Origin: Sphingobacterium thalpophilum
GTDB lineage: Bacteria > Bacteroidota > Bacteroidia > Sphingobacteriales > Sphingobacteriaceae
Assembly (NCBI GenBank): GCA_945878525.1
Contig: CAMCTU010000014.1
Coordinates: forward strand, 1-34,213
Reading direction: 5' to 3'
DNA: 34,213 nucleotides
Below are positions 1 through 5,627 of the stretch, in pieces. The notes beneath the pieces are model-generated. The model did not search any database. It had not been told where the DNA came from and was given only the letters and a program-made list of their open reading frames with translations. The position numbers and the translations under genes were made by a program. Each line of letters starts with the position of its first letter. Positions within the stretch are counted from its first letter, which is position 1.

Positions 1-6
1 ATGGGA

Positions 7-25
7 AGCAATTTAGAATATTGTT
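7..25 (+). other. 5' leader hairpin of tRNA-like RNA copy 1
   Basis: Positions 7-12 (AGCAAT) pair with 20-25 (ATTGTT) around a 7-nt loop, with one G-U pair. The hairpin sits six bases before the core, joined by AACACA. Copies 2 and 3 have a hairpin in the same place with different stem sequences, which argues that the structure is selected. The promoter of this copy would lie left of the window. Confidence 0.5.
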
Positions 26-31
26 AACACA

Positions 32-145
32 CTGTAAGGTGGTGAAATTTGGCAGACACACCTCCTCGTCTCGGTGGCGAAGATCTGGGAAATACCTTAA
101 CCGGGAAATAACTGCTTCGTGAAGGTTCGACTCCTTCCCTTACAG
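32..145 (+). ncRNA. tRNA(Leu)-like non-coding RNA, copy 1
   Basis: This core folds as a class II tRNA. The acceptor stem 32-39/138-145 has 8 bp if C32-G145 is counted as a -1:73 pair. The D-stem is GTG/CAC (42-44/57-59) with G18G19-type residues in its loop. The T-arm is GAAGG-TTCGACT-CCTTC (121-137). Standard numbering fits exactly up to the anticodon arm at 61-77, but that arm has a U-U mismatch in the stem and the loop TCGTCTC. It therefore has C at 33 and a pyrimidine at 37, and formally reads GTC, an Asp anticodon in a Leu body. The variable arm is about 43 nt: a CGAAG/CTTCG stem (78-82/115-119) capped by a 32-nt loop. No CCA is encoded. A conserved 36-nt tail and a terminator follow. 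I infer a tRNA-derived RNA that does not decode. A decayed tRNA is less likely, because three copies are kept with compensatory change. Confidence 0.7.
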
Positions 146-181
146 CAAAACTCATTCAACAGGTTTATAATTGGTTAGTTT

Positions 182-216
182 AAATAAGCTCCTGCCCATC
201 AGGAGCTTATTTTTTT
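182..216 (+). terminator. Intrinsic terminator of tRNA-like RNA copy 1
   Basis: A perfect 13-bp stem (182-194 with 200-212, core AAGCTCCTG/CAGGAGCTT) has the loop CCCAT and runs into six T residues. The same hairpin follows all three copies at the same distance. Confidence 0.9.
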
Positions 217-379
217 CACTGTTGTCCGGTTAAAATAAAATTTTTAATAAAATGATCATTTACATTGTTCGAAGTACGTTTTTAAGAGTTTGATACAAAG
301 CAAGCCCCCCTTTTAGTTTAGAATCATTTTTTATACTTTCACTGCCTTGAAATCTGTAAAATTCTACCTAAAATAACAG

Positions 380-690
380 GACTGTTGATAGGCTTTGGCC
401 TAAGCACAAAATCTGCGTTAACCTTTTTTCCGTCCCGATTTCCATCGGGACTGGTGCGGCAGGCACAGTCCAAGCCAAAGCATTGACTTTAATAGCATCA
501 GGTGCAGCGGCGGCATTTATTCGTATTTGTCTATTGTTTTTAAGGCACTCATGGTCTCGTCGTTCCTCCTCGGCATGCTAATTCCTGCCCGTCCGAACGG
601 GTTCATCCGGGCGGGCTGCAGGAACCTCCCGAAGGGAAGCTTGAGCACAAATAAAAAAACAAAAAAAAAGCGAAAAAAGTAGAGATAATA
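380..690. repeat. Palindrome-rich intergenic repeat region
   Basis: This stretch between RNA copies 1 and 2 is more GC-rich than its surroundings and full of inverted repeats. GTCCCGAT (432-439) pairs with ATCGGGAC (444-451). A large imperfect hairpin at about 583-622 pairs CCTG-CCCGtCCG with CGGGCGGG-ctg-CAGG. GCTTTGG near 392 has its complement CCAAAGC near 474. A motif of the form GGGAC..GGTG..GGCA..GTCCAAGC at 447-475 resembles one at 29628-29656, suggesting a dispersed repeat family. A 65-codon minus-strand reading frame crosses it (517-714) but looks non-coding. The rest of 217-910 is AT-rich with no gene I can support. Confidence 0.5.
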
Positions 691-910
691 ATTATGAGCT
701 AAGAATTTGATCATTTATTTTACAATTTAAAGTTCCCCGGATACTAGTGATTTTTTTTGTATGTTTTTGTAATTATTCAAAAATTTCTTCTTTCAGAAAT
801 TAGCAGGTTCTAAATTTTATCTTCAAAAAAACATCAACAATTATAAATTTGATATTAATAATTTATATTAAATGACATAATTATAAAAATTAAATAAAAT
901 CATTAAAATA

Positions 911-942
911 TTTGCAAGAAACAGGAAGTTTGTTTACGTTTG
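911..942 (+). promoter_or_regulatory. Bacteroidota promoter of tRNA-like RNA copy 2
   Basis: The -33 box TTTG (911-914) and the -7 box TACGTTTG (935-942, consensus TAnnTTTG) are separated by exactly 20 bp. Copy 3 has the same arrangement with the same spacing. Transcription should begin just before the leader hairpin at 947. Confidence 0.8.
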
Positions 943-946
943 TATC

Positions 947-969
947 AAGCAATCATAAGAACGATGCTT
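947..969 (+). other. 5' leader hairpin of tRNA-like RNA copy 2
   Basis: AAGC-(A)-ATC (947-954) pairs with GAT-GCTT (963-969) around an 8-nt loop. The stem sequence differs from copies 1 and 3 but the position relative to promoter and core is the same, so the hairpin itself appears to be what is conserved. Confidence 0.5.
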
Positions 970-974
970 ACACA

Positions 975-1088
975 CTGTAGGGTGGTGAAATTTGGCAGAC
1001 ACACCTCCTCGTCTCGGTGGCGAAGATTTGGGAAATACCTTAACCGGGAAATAACTGCTTCGTGGAGGTTCGAATCCTTCCCCTACAG
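975..1088 (+). ncRNA. tRNA(Leu)-like non-coding RNA, copy 2
   Basis: Same 114-nt core as copies 1 and 3, and the most diverged of the three. The acceptor stem reads CTGTAGGG against CCCTACAG, whereas the other copies read CTGTAAGG against CCTTACAG. This is a double change (A-T to G-C) that keeps the pair and is direct evidence for the fold. In the T-stem GAAGG becomes GGAGG, giving a tolerated G-U, and the T-loop is TTCGAAT instead of TTCGACT, still canonical. The abnormal anticodon loop TCGTCTC, the U-U stem mismatch and the large variable-arm loop are unchanged. It has its own promoter (911-942) and terminator (1125-1155), so it is an independent transcription unit of roughly 210 nt. Confidence 0.75.
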
Positions 1089-1124
1089 CAAACCTTATTC
1101 AACAGGTTTATAATTGGTTAGTTT

Positions 1125-1155
1125 AAATAAGCTCCTGCCCATCAGGAGCTTATTT
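1125..1155 (+). terminator. Intrinsic terminator of tRNA-like RNA copy 2
   Basis: The 13-bp stem 1125-1137/1143-1155 with loop CCCAT is identical to that of copy 1. The following TATTTATTTA is a weaker U-tract than in copy 1. Confidence 0.85.
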
Positions 1156-1316
1156 ATTTAAATCAGTTTGGTCAATCATTCGATTTATTTAATTCCGGTC
1201 TTATATTTAGAGATTTTAAATTTTGAGTAAAGATGTTATCAGTGAATTATCAAATTGTTATAATTATACCAATAATATTATCATTAAAATAAAAAATAAA
1301 ATAATTGCTTAAAATA

Positions 1317-1348
1317 TTTGCAAAGAATACGACTTGTAATTACATTTG
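1317..1348 (+). promoter_or_regulatory. Bacteroidota promoter of tRNA-like RNA copy 3
   Basis: TTTG (1317-1320), a 20-bp spacer, then TACATTTG (1341-1348). Its flanks AAAATA and CAA(A)GAA resemble those of the copy 2 promoter, so the promoter was duplicated with the unit or conserved. Confidence 0.8.
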
Positions 1349-1352
1349 TTTC

Positions 1353-1373
1353 AACAATAAAATAAATATTGTT
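1353..1373 (+). other. 5' leader hairpin of tRNA-like RNA copy 3
   Basis: AACAATA (1353-1359) pairs perfectly with TATTGTT (1367-1373) around a 7-nt loop, directly after the promoter and six bases before the core. Confidence 0.55.
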
Positions 1374-1379
1374 AACACA

Positions 1380-1493
1380 CTGTAAGGTGGTGAAATTTGG
1401 CAGACACACCTCCTCGTCTCGGTGGCGAAGATTTGGGAAATACCTTAACCGGGAAATAACTGCTTCGTGAAGGTTCGACTCCTTCCCTTACAG
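1380..1493 (+). ncRNA. tRNA(Leu)-like non-coding RNA, copy 3
   Basis: The core is identical to copy 1 except for one base in the variable-arm loop (T instead of C in GATYTGGG). The D-arm, T-arm, 8-bp acceptor helix, abnormal anticodon loop TCGTCTC and 43-nt variable arm are as described for copy 1. The variable-arm loop contains GGGAAATA twice, 16 nt apart. The 36-nt tail (1494-1529) can form the hairpin AAACCT/AGGTTT before the terminator. The three copies start 943 and 405 bp apart in the same orientation with unrelated spacers, so this is a dispersed array and not a simple tandem duplication. Confidence 0.72.
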
Positions 1494-1529
1494 CAAACCT
1501 TATTCAACAGGTTTATAATTGGTTAGTTT

Positions 1530-1566
1530 AAATAAGCTCCTGCCCATCGGGAGCTTATTTATTTTT
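1530..1566 (+). terminator. Intrinsic terminator of tRNA-like RNA copy 3
   Basis: AAATAAGCTCCTG (1530-1542) pairs with CGGGAGCTTATTT (1548-1560). One A-to-G change turns a T-A pair into T-G and leaves the stem intact. A T-rich tract follows. Confidence 0.85.
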
Positions 1567-1637
1567 GATTTTTCTGTGCTTTAATTGCAATCGTTTTTAT
1601 CTTAAAAATAGCTTGACTATATATGCATTTCAACTCT

Positions 1638-1645
1638 TAACTTTG
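1638..1645 (+). promoter_or_regulatory. Candidate -7 box of the lipoprotein gene
   Basis: TAACTTTG matches TAnnTTTG. A TTG at 1613-1615 could be the -33 element, but its 22-bp spacing is on the long side. If used, the 5' leader before the ATG at 1655 would be only a few bases. Confidence 0.4.
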
Positions 1646-1654
1646 ATGCATTAT

Positions 1655-2671
1655 ATGAAATCAAGAAACTTCTTTTTTTTAATAATCTACATTATTCCTC
1701 TATTCATCTTTAGCGCATGTATAAAAGATGAGAATGAGGCGATGGTAAAAAGTACGGTTTCGAGATTGTATGTCTCGAATGCAGATACAGATGCTTCGGT
1801 AAACAATACTTTGATTTTTGATCCTGCTGATCAGGCTAAATTACCTGCGCCTTATAAGTTCAATTCCCAACTTCCCGATGGCAACGGTATTCTGTTTGAT
1901 CCTTTCTCAGGAGTCGTCTTTCAGGTTAGCAGAGTAAATAAAAATATCAAATCCTTTAAGGTAAATACTGACGGAAGTCTCGTTTTAAAGAGTTCTTTCA
2001 TCCATGAGGGTTTATTAAGTGCACGTGAAATAGCTTTTGACCGATCCAGGAATGTGTTGTACATTTCTAGTAATATCGACAGCGCAATTTATGTGTATAA
2101 CAATGCAAGTACGCTCAAGGATAATGTTTTAGCTGATAAGAAATTGAAGCTCAATGGTCAGCCCTGGGGTATTCACCTTGACAATGATCGTCTTTTTGTG
2201 GTTATTGATCAAAACAGAGTGGAAGTTCAGCTATTTGAAGCTGTTTCTTCATTGGCCGTGGGTCCAATAAATCCAACAAAAAAAATTACTGTTATTGGTG
2301 CTAAAAGATTACGAGGTATTACCTATTCATCAACCAGAGATATTCTTATGCTGACTGACGTTGCTGAACCTACACTAGCCGGATTTGATTCTGATGGTTC
2401 ATTCTATATCATTACAGAAGCCTCCTCTAAATTTACTGCATCAGGGGCTCCTGTAACTCCAACTAAAACCATAAGGGGAACTCTGACCGGACTTGGAAAT
2501 CCAGTTGACATAGCATGGGACGATCGGGAAGGTAAAGACCTGATTTATATTGCTGAAAAGGCAAGGCGTAAAATTCTTGTGTTTAATTATGCTGGTACAG
2601 GCAATATTGCACCCCTTTTTAATGCTGATTTGTCCACTAGCCCCGAAGCTATCTACCTTGATGCCCGTTAA
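1655..2671 (+). CDS. Outer-surface lipoprotein, probable beta-propeller
   Basis: 338 residues from the start chosen here. The frame is open back to 1565, but from ATG 1655 the protein begins with a clean lipoprotein signal: MKSR, a hydrophobic stretch, then the lipobox FSAC. The mature protein would be lipidated on that cysteine and carried to the periplasm or outer membrane. The body has repeating blocks such as RLYVSNADTD, NVLYISSNIDSAIYVY and DLIYIAEKARRKILVF, each a short strand group ending in an I.VY or I.VF motif. This is typical of YVTN/NHL-like propeller blades. No catalytic residues are evident, so the role is unknown; binding of a ligand or partner protein is the usual guess. It follows the last RNA unit, whose terminator precedes it. 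Confidence 0.75.
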   Translation: MKSRNFFFLIIYIIPLFIFSACIKDENEAMVKSTVSRLYVSNADTDASVNNTLIFDPADQAKLPAPYKFNSQLPDGNGILFDPFSGVVFQVSRVNKNIKSFKVNTDGSLVLKSSFIHEGLLSAREIAFDRSRNVLYISSNIDSAIYVYNNASTLKDNVLADKKLKLNGQPWGIHLDNDRLFVVIDQNRVEVQLFEAVSSLAVGPINPTKKITVIGAKRLRGITYSSTRDILMLTDVAEPTLAGFDSDGSFYIITEASSKFTASGAPVTPTKTIRGTLTGLGNPVDIAWDDREGKDLIYIAEKARRKILVFNYAGTGNIAPLFNADLSTSPEAIYLDAR

Positions 2672-2731
2672 ACGTTATTTAGATTAGTATAAATACAGGT
2701 TTTTTCTTTACTTTGAATAAATTTTAAGATT

Positions 2732-3169
2732 ATGTACTCAACTCTTTTAGGCTTACACTCCGGACTTCGATATATAGTCCTATTGTTATTGGTTATTGCT
2801 TTATTATTAGCCATAGTTGGTTTATTTGGCAAAAAGCCTTATACTCAAACCAACCGTAAATTGAATTTATTCGCAATGATTGTCACTCATACTCAGTTTC
2901 TTGTTGGTCTGATCCTTTATTTTTTCAGTCCGCTGGTAAATTACTCTAACATGGGTCAGGCAATGAAAGATACCATGACCAGGTACTGGACTGTAGAGCA
3001 TTCTGTGATGATGCTTTTTGCAATTGTTCTGATCACCCTGGGTCATTCCCGTTCCAAAAGAGCAGCAGATAACTTTAATAAACACAGATCAATTGCCTTG
3101 TATTATGGATTAGCTGTTTTGGTTATTGTGGTGGCAATTTATCAAAGTGGACGTCCAATCTTGGGATAA
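2732..3169 (+). CDS. Four-helix membrane protein, cytochrome b-like
   Basis: 145 residues with about four hydrophobic segments (roughly 12-33, 45-66, 87-105, 122-140). Histidines lie in or beside the helices: LGLHSGLRY near the N-terminus, VTHTQFLVG in helix 2, VEHSVMM at the start of helix 3, GHSRSKR at its end and NKHRS before helix 4. That pattern resembles small proteins of Bacteroidota usually labelled cytochrome b-like, where the histidines might hold haem. Haem binding is inference only. It lies 60 bp after the lipoprotein gene in the same direction and could be cotranscribed with it. No terminator is visible downstream before the trp promoter. Confidence 0.65.
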   Translation: MYSTLLGLHSGLRYIVLLLLVIALLLAIVGLFGKKPYTQTNRKLNLFAMIVTHTQFLVGLILYFFSPLVNYSNMGQAMKDTMTRYWTVEHSVMMLFAIVLITLGHSRSKRAADNFNKHRSIALYYGLAVLVIVVAIYQSGRPILG

Positions 3170-3300
3170 TCAATTTTATTATCTGCTTAAACTTATTGCA
3201 GCAATCTCTTAAATCCTTTTAAAAAGAATGAGCTATAAGTATTATCTGAAATAATCCCTGAAATACCGGCCATAAAAGCAGTTATATACACATGAAAAAA

Positions 3301-3330
3301 TTTGCATTGTCAAATTTCTTTATACTTTTG
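3301..3330 (+). promoter_or_regulatory. trp operon promoter
   Basis: TTTG (3301-3304) and TACTTTTG (3323-3330, TAnnTTTG) with an 18-bp spacer. The start point would fall about five to seven bases after the -7 box, practically at the leader-peptide ATG (3337). The rest of 3170-3300 holds nothing I can identify. Confidence 0.7.
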
Positions 3331-3336
3331 TAGGTA

Positions 3337-3417
3337 ATGAAAATCAGACAAAATACAGCGAATTGGTGGTGCACTTCAGAAAAAGGCACAGGGGAATGGT
3401 ATTTTGTTAAATTTTAA
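3337..3417 (+). CDS. trpL: trp leader peptide (attenuator peptide)
   Basis: A 26-codon frame starts at ATG 3337 and ends at TAA 3415-3417. It contains a tandem pair of Trp codons (TGG TGG at 3364-3369) and a third Trp codon followed by Tyr and Phe (TGG TAT TTT at 3397-3405). This is the classic sign of a ribosome-stalling leader. The peptide begins MKIRQNTANWWCTSEK and ends EWYFVKF. A transcription terminator lies 24 bp downstream and trpE 102 bp downstream. When Trp-tRNA is scarce the ribosome should stall on the Trp codons and allow readthrough. Trp-leader RNAs of this kind are known in Bacteroidota. The near absence of a 5' leader before its ATG is notable. Confidence 0.88.
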   Translation: MKIRQNTANWWCTSEKGTGEWYFVKF

Positions 3418-3441
3418 TCAAGCAAAACCTTAAAAATATCA

Positions 3442-3472
3442 AACCCGACGCCCAGAGACGTTGGGTTTTTTT
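3442..3472 (+). terminator. trp attenuator terminator
   Basis: AACCCGACG (3442-3450) pairs with CGTTGGGTT (3459-3467) as a 9-bp stem with one G-U, loop CCCAGAGA, and continues into a seven-T run. An upstream competing helix is possible between GGTATTT (3398-3404), which covers the last Trp codon, and AAATATC (3434-3440), but I cannot prove the antiterminator by eye. Confidence 0.85.
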
Positions 3473-3519
3473 ATGTTCTGTGATTGCACAATTACAAAAT
3501 CTTGATCTGACAAAATGCT

Positions 3520-4929
3520 ATGAAAAAATATAGATTATACACTTCTCACAAAAAGTTACTTGCAGATACCACTACTCCTGTAAGTATATATTTGCGTTTG
3601 CGCGATGTTTTTCCTAACAGTATCTTACTTGAAAGCTCTGACTATCATAGTAGAGAAAATAGCCTTAGCTATGTTTGTTGCGATCCAATAGCCGGTATAG
3701 TCTTAACTGCTGACAAACTGGAGACCTATTTTCCAGATGGTCAAAGAGAACAATACCCGCTCAATGACCTCGAATTAAAGAAGCAGGTTTCAATATTTAG
3801 GAAGCAGTTTGAATCGGCAACAAGCGATGATTTTAAATTCATATCCAATGGCTTGTTTGGATATTTTGCCTACGAGTCTGTAGAACATTTTGAGGATATC
3901 AAATTTCACTCTAAACCAGCAGAAGGCCGGAATATACCATTAATGCAATATCATGTATACCGATACATTATTGTCATTGACCATTTTAAAAATGAACTAT
4001 ACTTACTGGAACATCGTACAGAAAAAAATGAACCCGATGGTTTAGAAAAGATCCAGAATTTAATACAGAACAAAAACTTTCCGGAATATAAGTTCAGTTT
4101 AAATGGAGATGAAAAATCGAATTTCACCGATGAACAGTTTATCAGTCTGGTAGAAAATGTTAAAAAGCATGTTTATCGTGGGGATGTATTTCAGATTGTC
4201 CCTTCACGCGCCTTCTCAAAGCCTTTTTTAGGCGATGAGTTTAATGTCTATCGTGCTTTAAGATCTATAAATCCGTCCCCGTATTTATTTTATTTTGATT
4301 ACGGTGATTTTAAGTTGTTCGGATCTTCACCTGAGGCTCAACTTACAGTAAAAAACAATATCGCAACCATTTATCCGATTGCCGGCACTTTCAAAAGGAC
4401 CGGAAACAGCATTCTGGATGCTGAGCTGGCAGAGAACCTAAAAAGGGATGTTAAAGAGAATGCTGAGCATGTCATGCTTGTTGATCTGGCCAGAAATGAT
4501 CTCAGCAGACATTGTGATAAAGTTGAAGTGAAGTCATTCAAAGAAATTCAGTATTACTCACATTTGATTCATATGGTATCCAAAGTTACTGGCCAGTTAC
4601 AAAGCTCTGTAGATCCATTTGATGTTGTTGGTGACACTTATCCAGCAGGAACTTTAAGTGGTGCACCAAAATATATGGCTATGCAGCTTATTGATCGTTT
4701 CGAAGGTCAGAAGCGTGGATTTTATAGTGGTGCTATTGGCTATATGGGTTTCAATGGCGACTTTAATCATGCAATTATGATTCGTTCATTCCTCAGCCAG
4801 AACAATGTTTTGCATTATCAGGCGGGGGCAGGAATTGTAGCGGATTCAGATCCGCAAAGTGAATTGAATGAGGTAAATAATAAAATTGCCGCATTGAGGA
4901 AAGCATTGGAATTGGCGGGAGAAATATAA
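3520..4929 (+). CDS. trpE: Anthranilate synthase component I
   Basis: 469 residues, normal length. It converts chorismate to anthranilate using ammonia supplied by TrpG, the first committed step of tryptophan synthesis in the cytosol. The N-terminal LLESS motif (36-40) is the known feedback-inhibition site for tryptophan. The C-terminal chorismate-binding domain has GDVFQIVPSR, PIAGTFKRTG, LVDLARNDLSR, DTYPAGTLSGAPK, GFYSGAIGYMGF and GAGIVADSDPQSE, all in the family order. PIAGT with the retained LLES motif favours TrpE over PabB. It lies downstream of the Trp-codon leader and attenuator, so control by both attenuation and feedback is expected. A repeat element, not a direct overlap, separates it from trpG. 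Confidence 0.95.
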   Translation: MKKYRLYTSHKKLLADTTTPVSIYLRLRDVFPNSILLESSDYHSRENSLSYVCCDPIAGIVLTADKLETYFPDGQREQYPLNDLELKKQVSIFRKQFESATSDDFKFISNGLFGYFAYESVEHFEDIKFHSKPAEGRNIPLMQYHVYRYIIVIDHFKNELYLLEHRTEKNEPDGLEKIQNLIQNKNFPEYKFSLNGDEKSNFTDEQFISLVENVKKHVYRGDVFQIVPSRAFSKPFLGDEFNVYRALRSINPSPYLFYFDYGDFKLFGSSPEAQLTVKNNIATIYPIAGTFKRTGNSILDAELAENLKRDVKENAEHVMLVDLARNDLSRHCDKVEVKSFKEIQYYSHLIHMVSKVTGQLQSSVDPFDVVGDTYPAGTLSGAPKYMAMQLIDRFEGQKRGFYSGAIGYMGFNGDFNHAIMIRSFLSQNNVLHYQAGAGIVADSDPQSELNEVNNKIAALRKALELAGEI

Positions 4930-5012
4930 GAGATTTGAAGTCTGAAGTCTGAGGTCTGAAGTCTGAAGTCCGATGTAATTTTCATACTTCCGACCTCATA
5001 CCTCATATCTCA
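4930..5012 (+). repeat. Intra-operon heptad palindrome between trpE and trpG
   Basis: The left arm repeats a 7-nt unit (GAAGTCT/GAGGTCT) about five times. The right arm has the inverted form (ACTTCCGACCTCATACCTCA), so transcripts could form a long imperfect hairpin. A related TGAGAT-type palindrome sits between sdhA and sdhB. It has no start codon context and is not coding. Confidence 0.65.
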
Positions 5013-5045
5013 GTAAAATTGATAGTTTTAATAGAAATAATATAA

Positions 5046-5609
5046 ATGAACATACTCGTTATCGATAATTACGACTCTTTTACCTTTAATCTGGTACATC
5101 TTTTACATGAAACTGGTCATCAGGCAACGGTGTGGAGAAATGATAAATTTAAACTTAGTGATGTGAATGATTTTGAAAAAATCCTTCTTTCACCCGGGCC
5201 CGGGATACCATCAGAGTCAGGTCTTTTACTCGATGTTATCAGAATGTATTCACCAACAAAAAGCATTTTGGGAATTTGCCTCGGATTACAGGCGATAGCT
5301 GAAGTATTTGGAGGTGAATTATATAACCTTTCCCGTCCGGTTCATGGAAGAGCCACTGAGATTACAGTCTTAAATGAAAATGAAAAGTTATTTAACGATT
5401 GTCCTAAACACTTTAAGGTAGGTCGGTATCATTCATGGGCAGTACGGAATGACATTATTCCCGAAGGGATCAACATAACAGCAATTGATCCTGAAGGCGT
5501 AATTATGGCTTTGAATCACAAAACACTTGATGTACGAGGAGTACAGTTTCATCCTGAGTCTGTACTTACTGAACATGGAAAACTGATGATTTCTAACTGG
5601 TTAAGTTGA
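5046..5609 (+). CDS. trpG: Anthranilate synthase component II, glutamine amidotransferase
   Basis: 187 residues, a complete class I glutaminase that releases ammonia from glutamine and channels it to TrpE. It starts NILVIDNYDSFTFNLV, has the oxyanion-loop motif LLSPGPGIPSESG, the nucleophile in GICLGLQAIAE (Cys78) and the remaining triad residues in VQFHPESVLTE (His169, Glu171). It follows trpE in the operon. In many bacteria the same protein also serves PabB in folate synthesis. No trpD follows it, although trpG-trpD adjacency is common. The 19-bp gap to trpC suggests cotranscription. Confidence 0.93.
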   Translation: MNILVIDNYDSFTFNLVHLLHETGHQATVWRNDKFKLSDVNDFEKILLSPGPGIPSESGLLLDVIRMYSPTKSILGICLGLQAIAEVFGGELYNLSRPVHGRATEITVLNENEKLFNDCPKHFKVGRYHSWAVRNDIIPEGINITAIDPEGVIMALNHKTLDVRGVQFHPESVLTEHGKLMISNWLS

Positions 5610-5627
5610 GCAAAGAATTTTGAATAT

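Noticed and set aside
32-145. tRNA-Sec or tmRNA
   Set aside because: The 8-bp acceptor helix and long variable arm recall tRNA-Sec, but there is no TCA anticodon and the D-stem is the 3-bp Leu type. tmRNA would need a tag reading frame and is several times longer.
32-145. tRNA-Leu interrupted by an intron in the anticodon loop
   Set aside because: No split of the 60-120 region yields a 5-bp stem with a U33/purine-37 loop, while the CGAAG/CTTCG variable-arm pairing and the standard numbering up to position 43 fit without splicing.
517-714. 65-codon minus-strand reading frame
   Set aside because: It runs through poly-T/poly-A and strong palindromes, has a low-complexity Phe-rich start and no recognisable domain. 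It looks like a by-product of the repeat.
32-1493. CRISPR-like repeats at the left end
   Set aside because: Only three copies, about 114 nt each plus leader and tail, with irregular spacing of hundreds of bases and no cas genes. Their structure is tRNA-like.
4818-5006. Minus-strand ORF rich in SDFRLQ repeats
   Set aside because: The peptide repeat only mirrors the GAAGTCT DNA heptads between trpE and trpG. It has no independent coding signal and overlaps trpE.
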